Below are positions 22,894-22,926 of a stretch of 22,926 nt of DNA, piece by piece. Positions within the stretch are counted from its first letter, which is position 1. Every line of letters starts with the position of its first letter. The DNA lies in NCBI GenBank assembly GCA_014376425.1, contig JACMRO010000458.1, positions 1 through 22,926 on the forward strand. The letters are read 5' to 3'. The stretch comes from Rubritepida sp. GTDB lineage: Bacteria; Pseudomonadota; Alphaproteobacteria; Acetobacterales; Acetobacteraceae. Both the position numbers and the translations under genes were made by a program. Below the pieces are notes generated by a model that made no database searches, was not told the origin of the DNA, and worked only from the letters and a program-made list of their open reading frames with translations.

Positions 22894-22926
22894 GGCGGCC
22901 AGTGGGGCGGCCAGTGGGGCGGCCAG
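22894..22926 (+). repeat. 12-bp tandem repeat after ilvE, cut by window end
   Basis: GGCGGCCAGTGG occurs at 22894-22905 and 22906-22917, and its first 9 bases again at 22918-22926. The array starts right after the ilvE stop codon and continues past the window, so the copy number is unknown. It is not a terminator hairpin as far as can be seen. Confidence 0.8.

Noticed and set aside
1..22926. tRNA, rRNA, CRISPR, insertion sequence or phage genes
   Set aside because: No cloverleaf, spaced identical repeats, transposase motifs or terminal inverted repeats were found by eye. A covariance-model search would be needed to exclude small RNAs.

Overview
The window is very GC-rich with strong GC bias at third codon positions, and genes are tightly packed with many 1-4 bp stop/start overlaps. 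The protein families (malonyl-CoA decarboxylase, Bug/TctC binding protein, SorAB-type sulfite dehydrogenase, a MarR/OmpR/EnvZ-type set next to ilvE, an efp-suhB pair) point to an alphaproteobacterium. An Acetobacteraceae/Roseomonas-like organism is my best guess, but that is inference. No tRNA, rRNA, CRISPR, transposase or phage gene was seen.

Left part (1-6156): a family-5 solute-binding protein runs off the left edge on the minus strand. It is divergent from a complete Dpp/Opp-type ABC importer on the plus strand: binding protein, two permeases, and a fused double ATPase. A 10-bp GC-only hairpin lies between the binding-protein gene and the first permease and fills the place where the permease ribosome-binding site should be.

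Molybdenum/sulfite block (6323-11544, all minus): read in transcription order it is sorA-like molybdenum sulfite dehydrogenase, sorB-like cytochrome c, an orphan TctC/Bug binding protein, then modA, modB and modC. An importer for molybdate is thus directly downstream of an enzyme that needs the molybdenum cofactor. Divergent from it is a solitary malonyl-CoA decarboxylase (11647-13050, plus).

Translation block (13136-17454, minus): efp, suhB-like inositol monophosphatase, a proline-rich OmpA-like periplasmic protein, and thrS. efp and the suhB-like gene overlap by GTGA. The suhB-like protein has an unusual N-terminal extension of about 80 residues, with eight acidic tetrapeptide repeats and several polyproline runs. 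The OmpA-like protein has a run of five prolines. Proteins with such runs are classic EF-P clients, so EF-P and probable clients share one transcription unit.

Right part: an AT-rich divergent promoter region (about 17566-17690) separates efp from a secreted-type cadherin-like/DUF4214 protein (17712-19298, plus). A convergent hairpin then separates it from a minus-strand MarR regulator, OmpR-type response regulator and EnvZ-type histidine kinase unit (transcribed in that order). This unit is divergent from an ilvE-type branched-chain aminotransferase. The window ends in a 12-bp tandem repeat just after ilvE.
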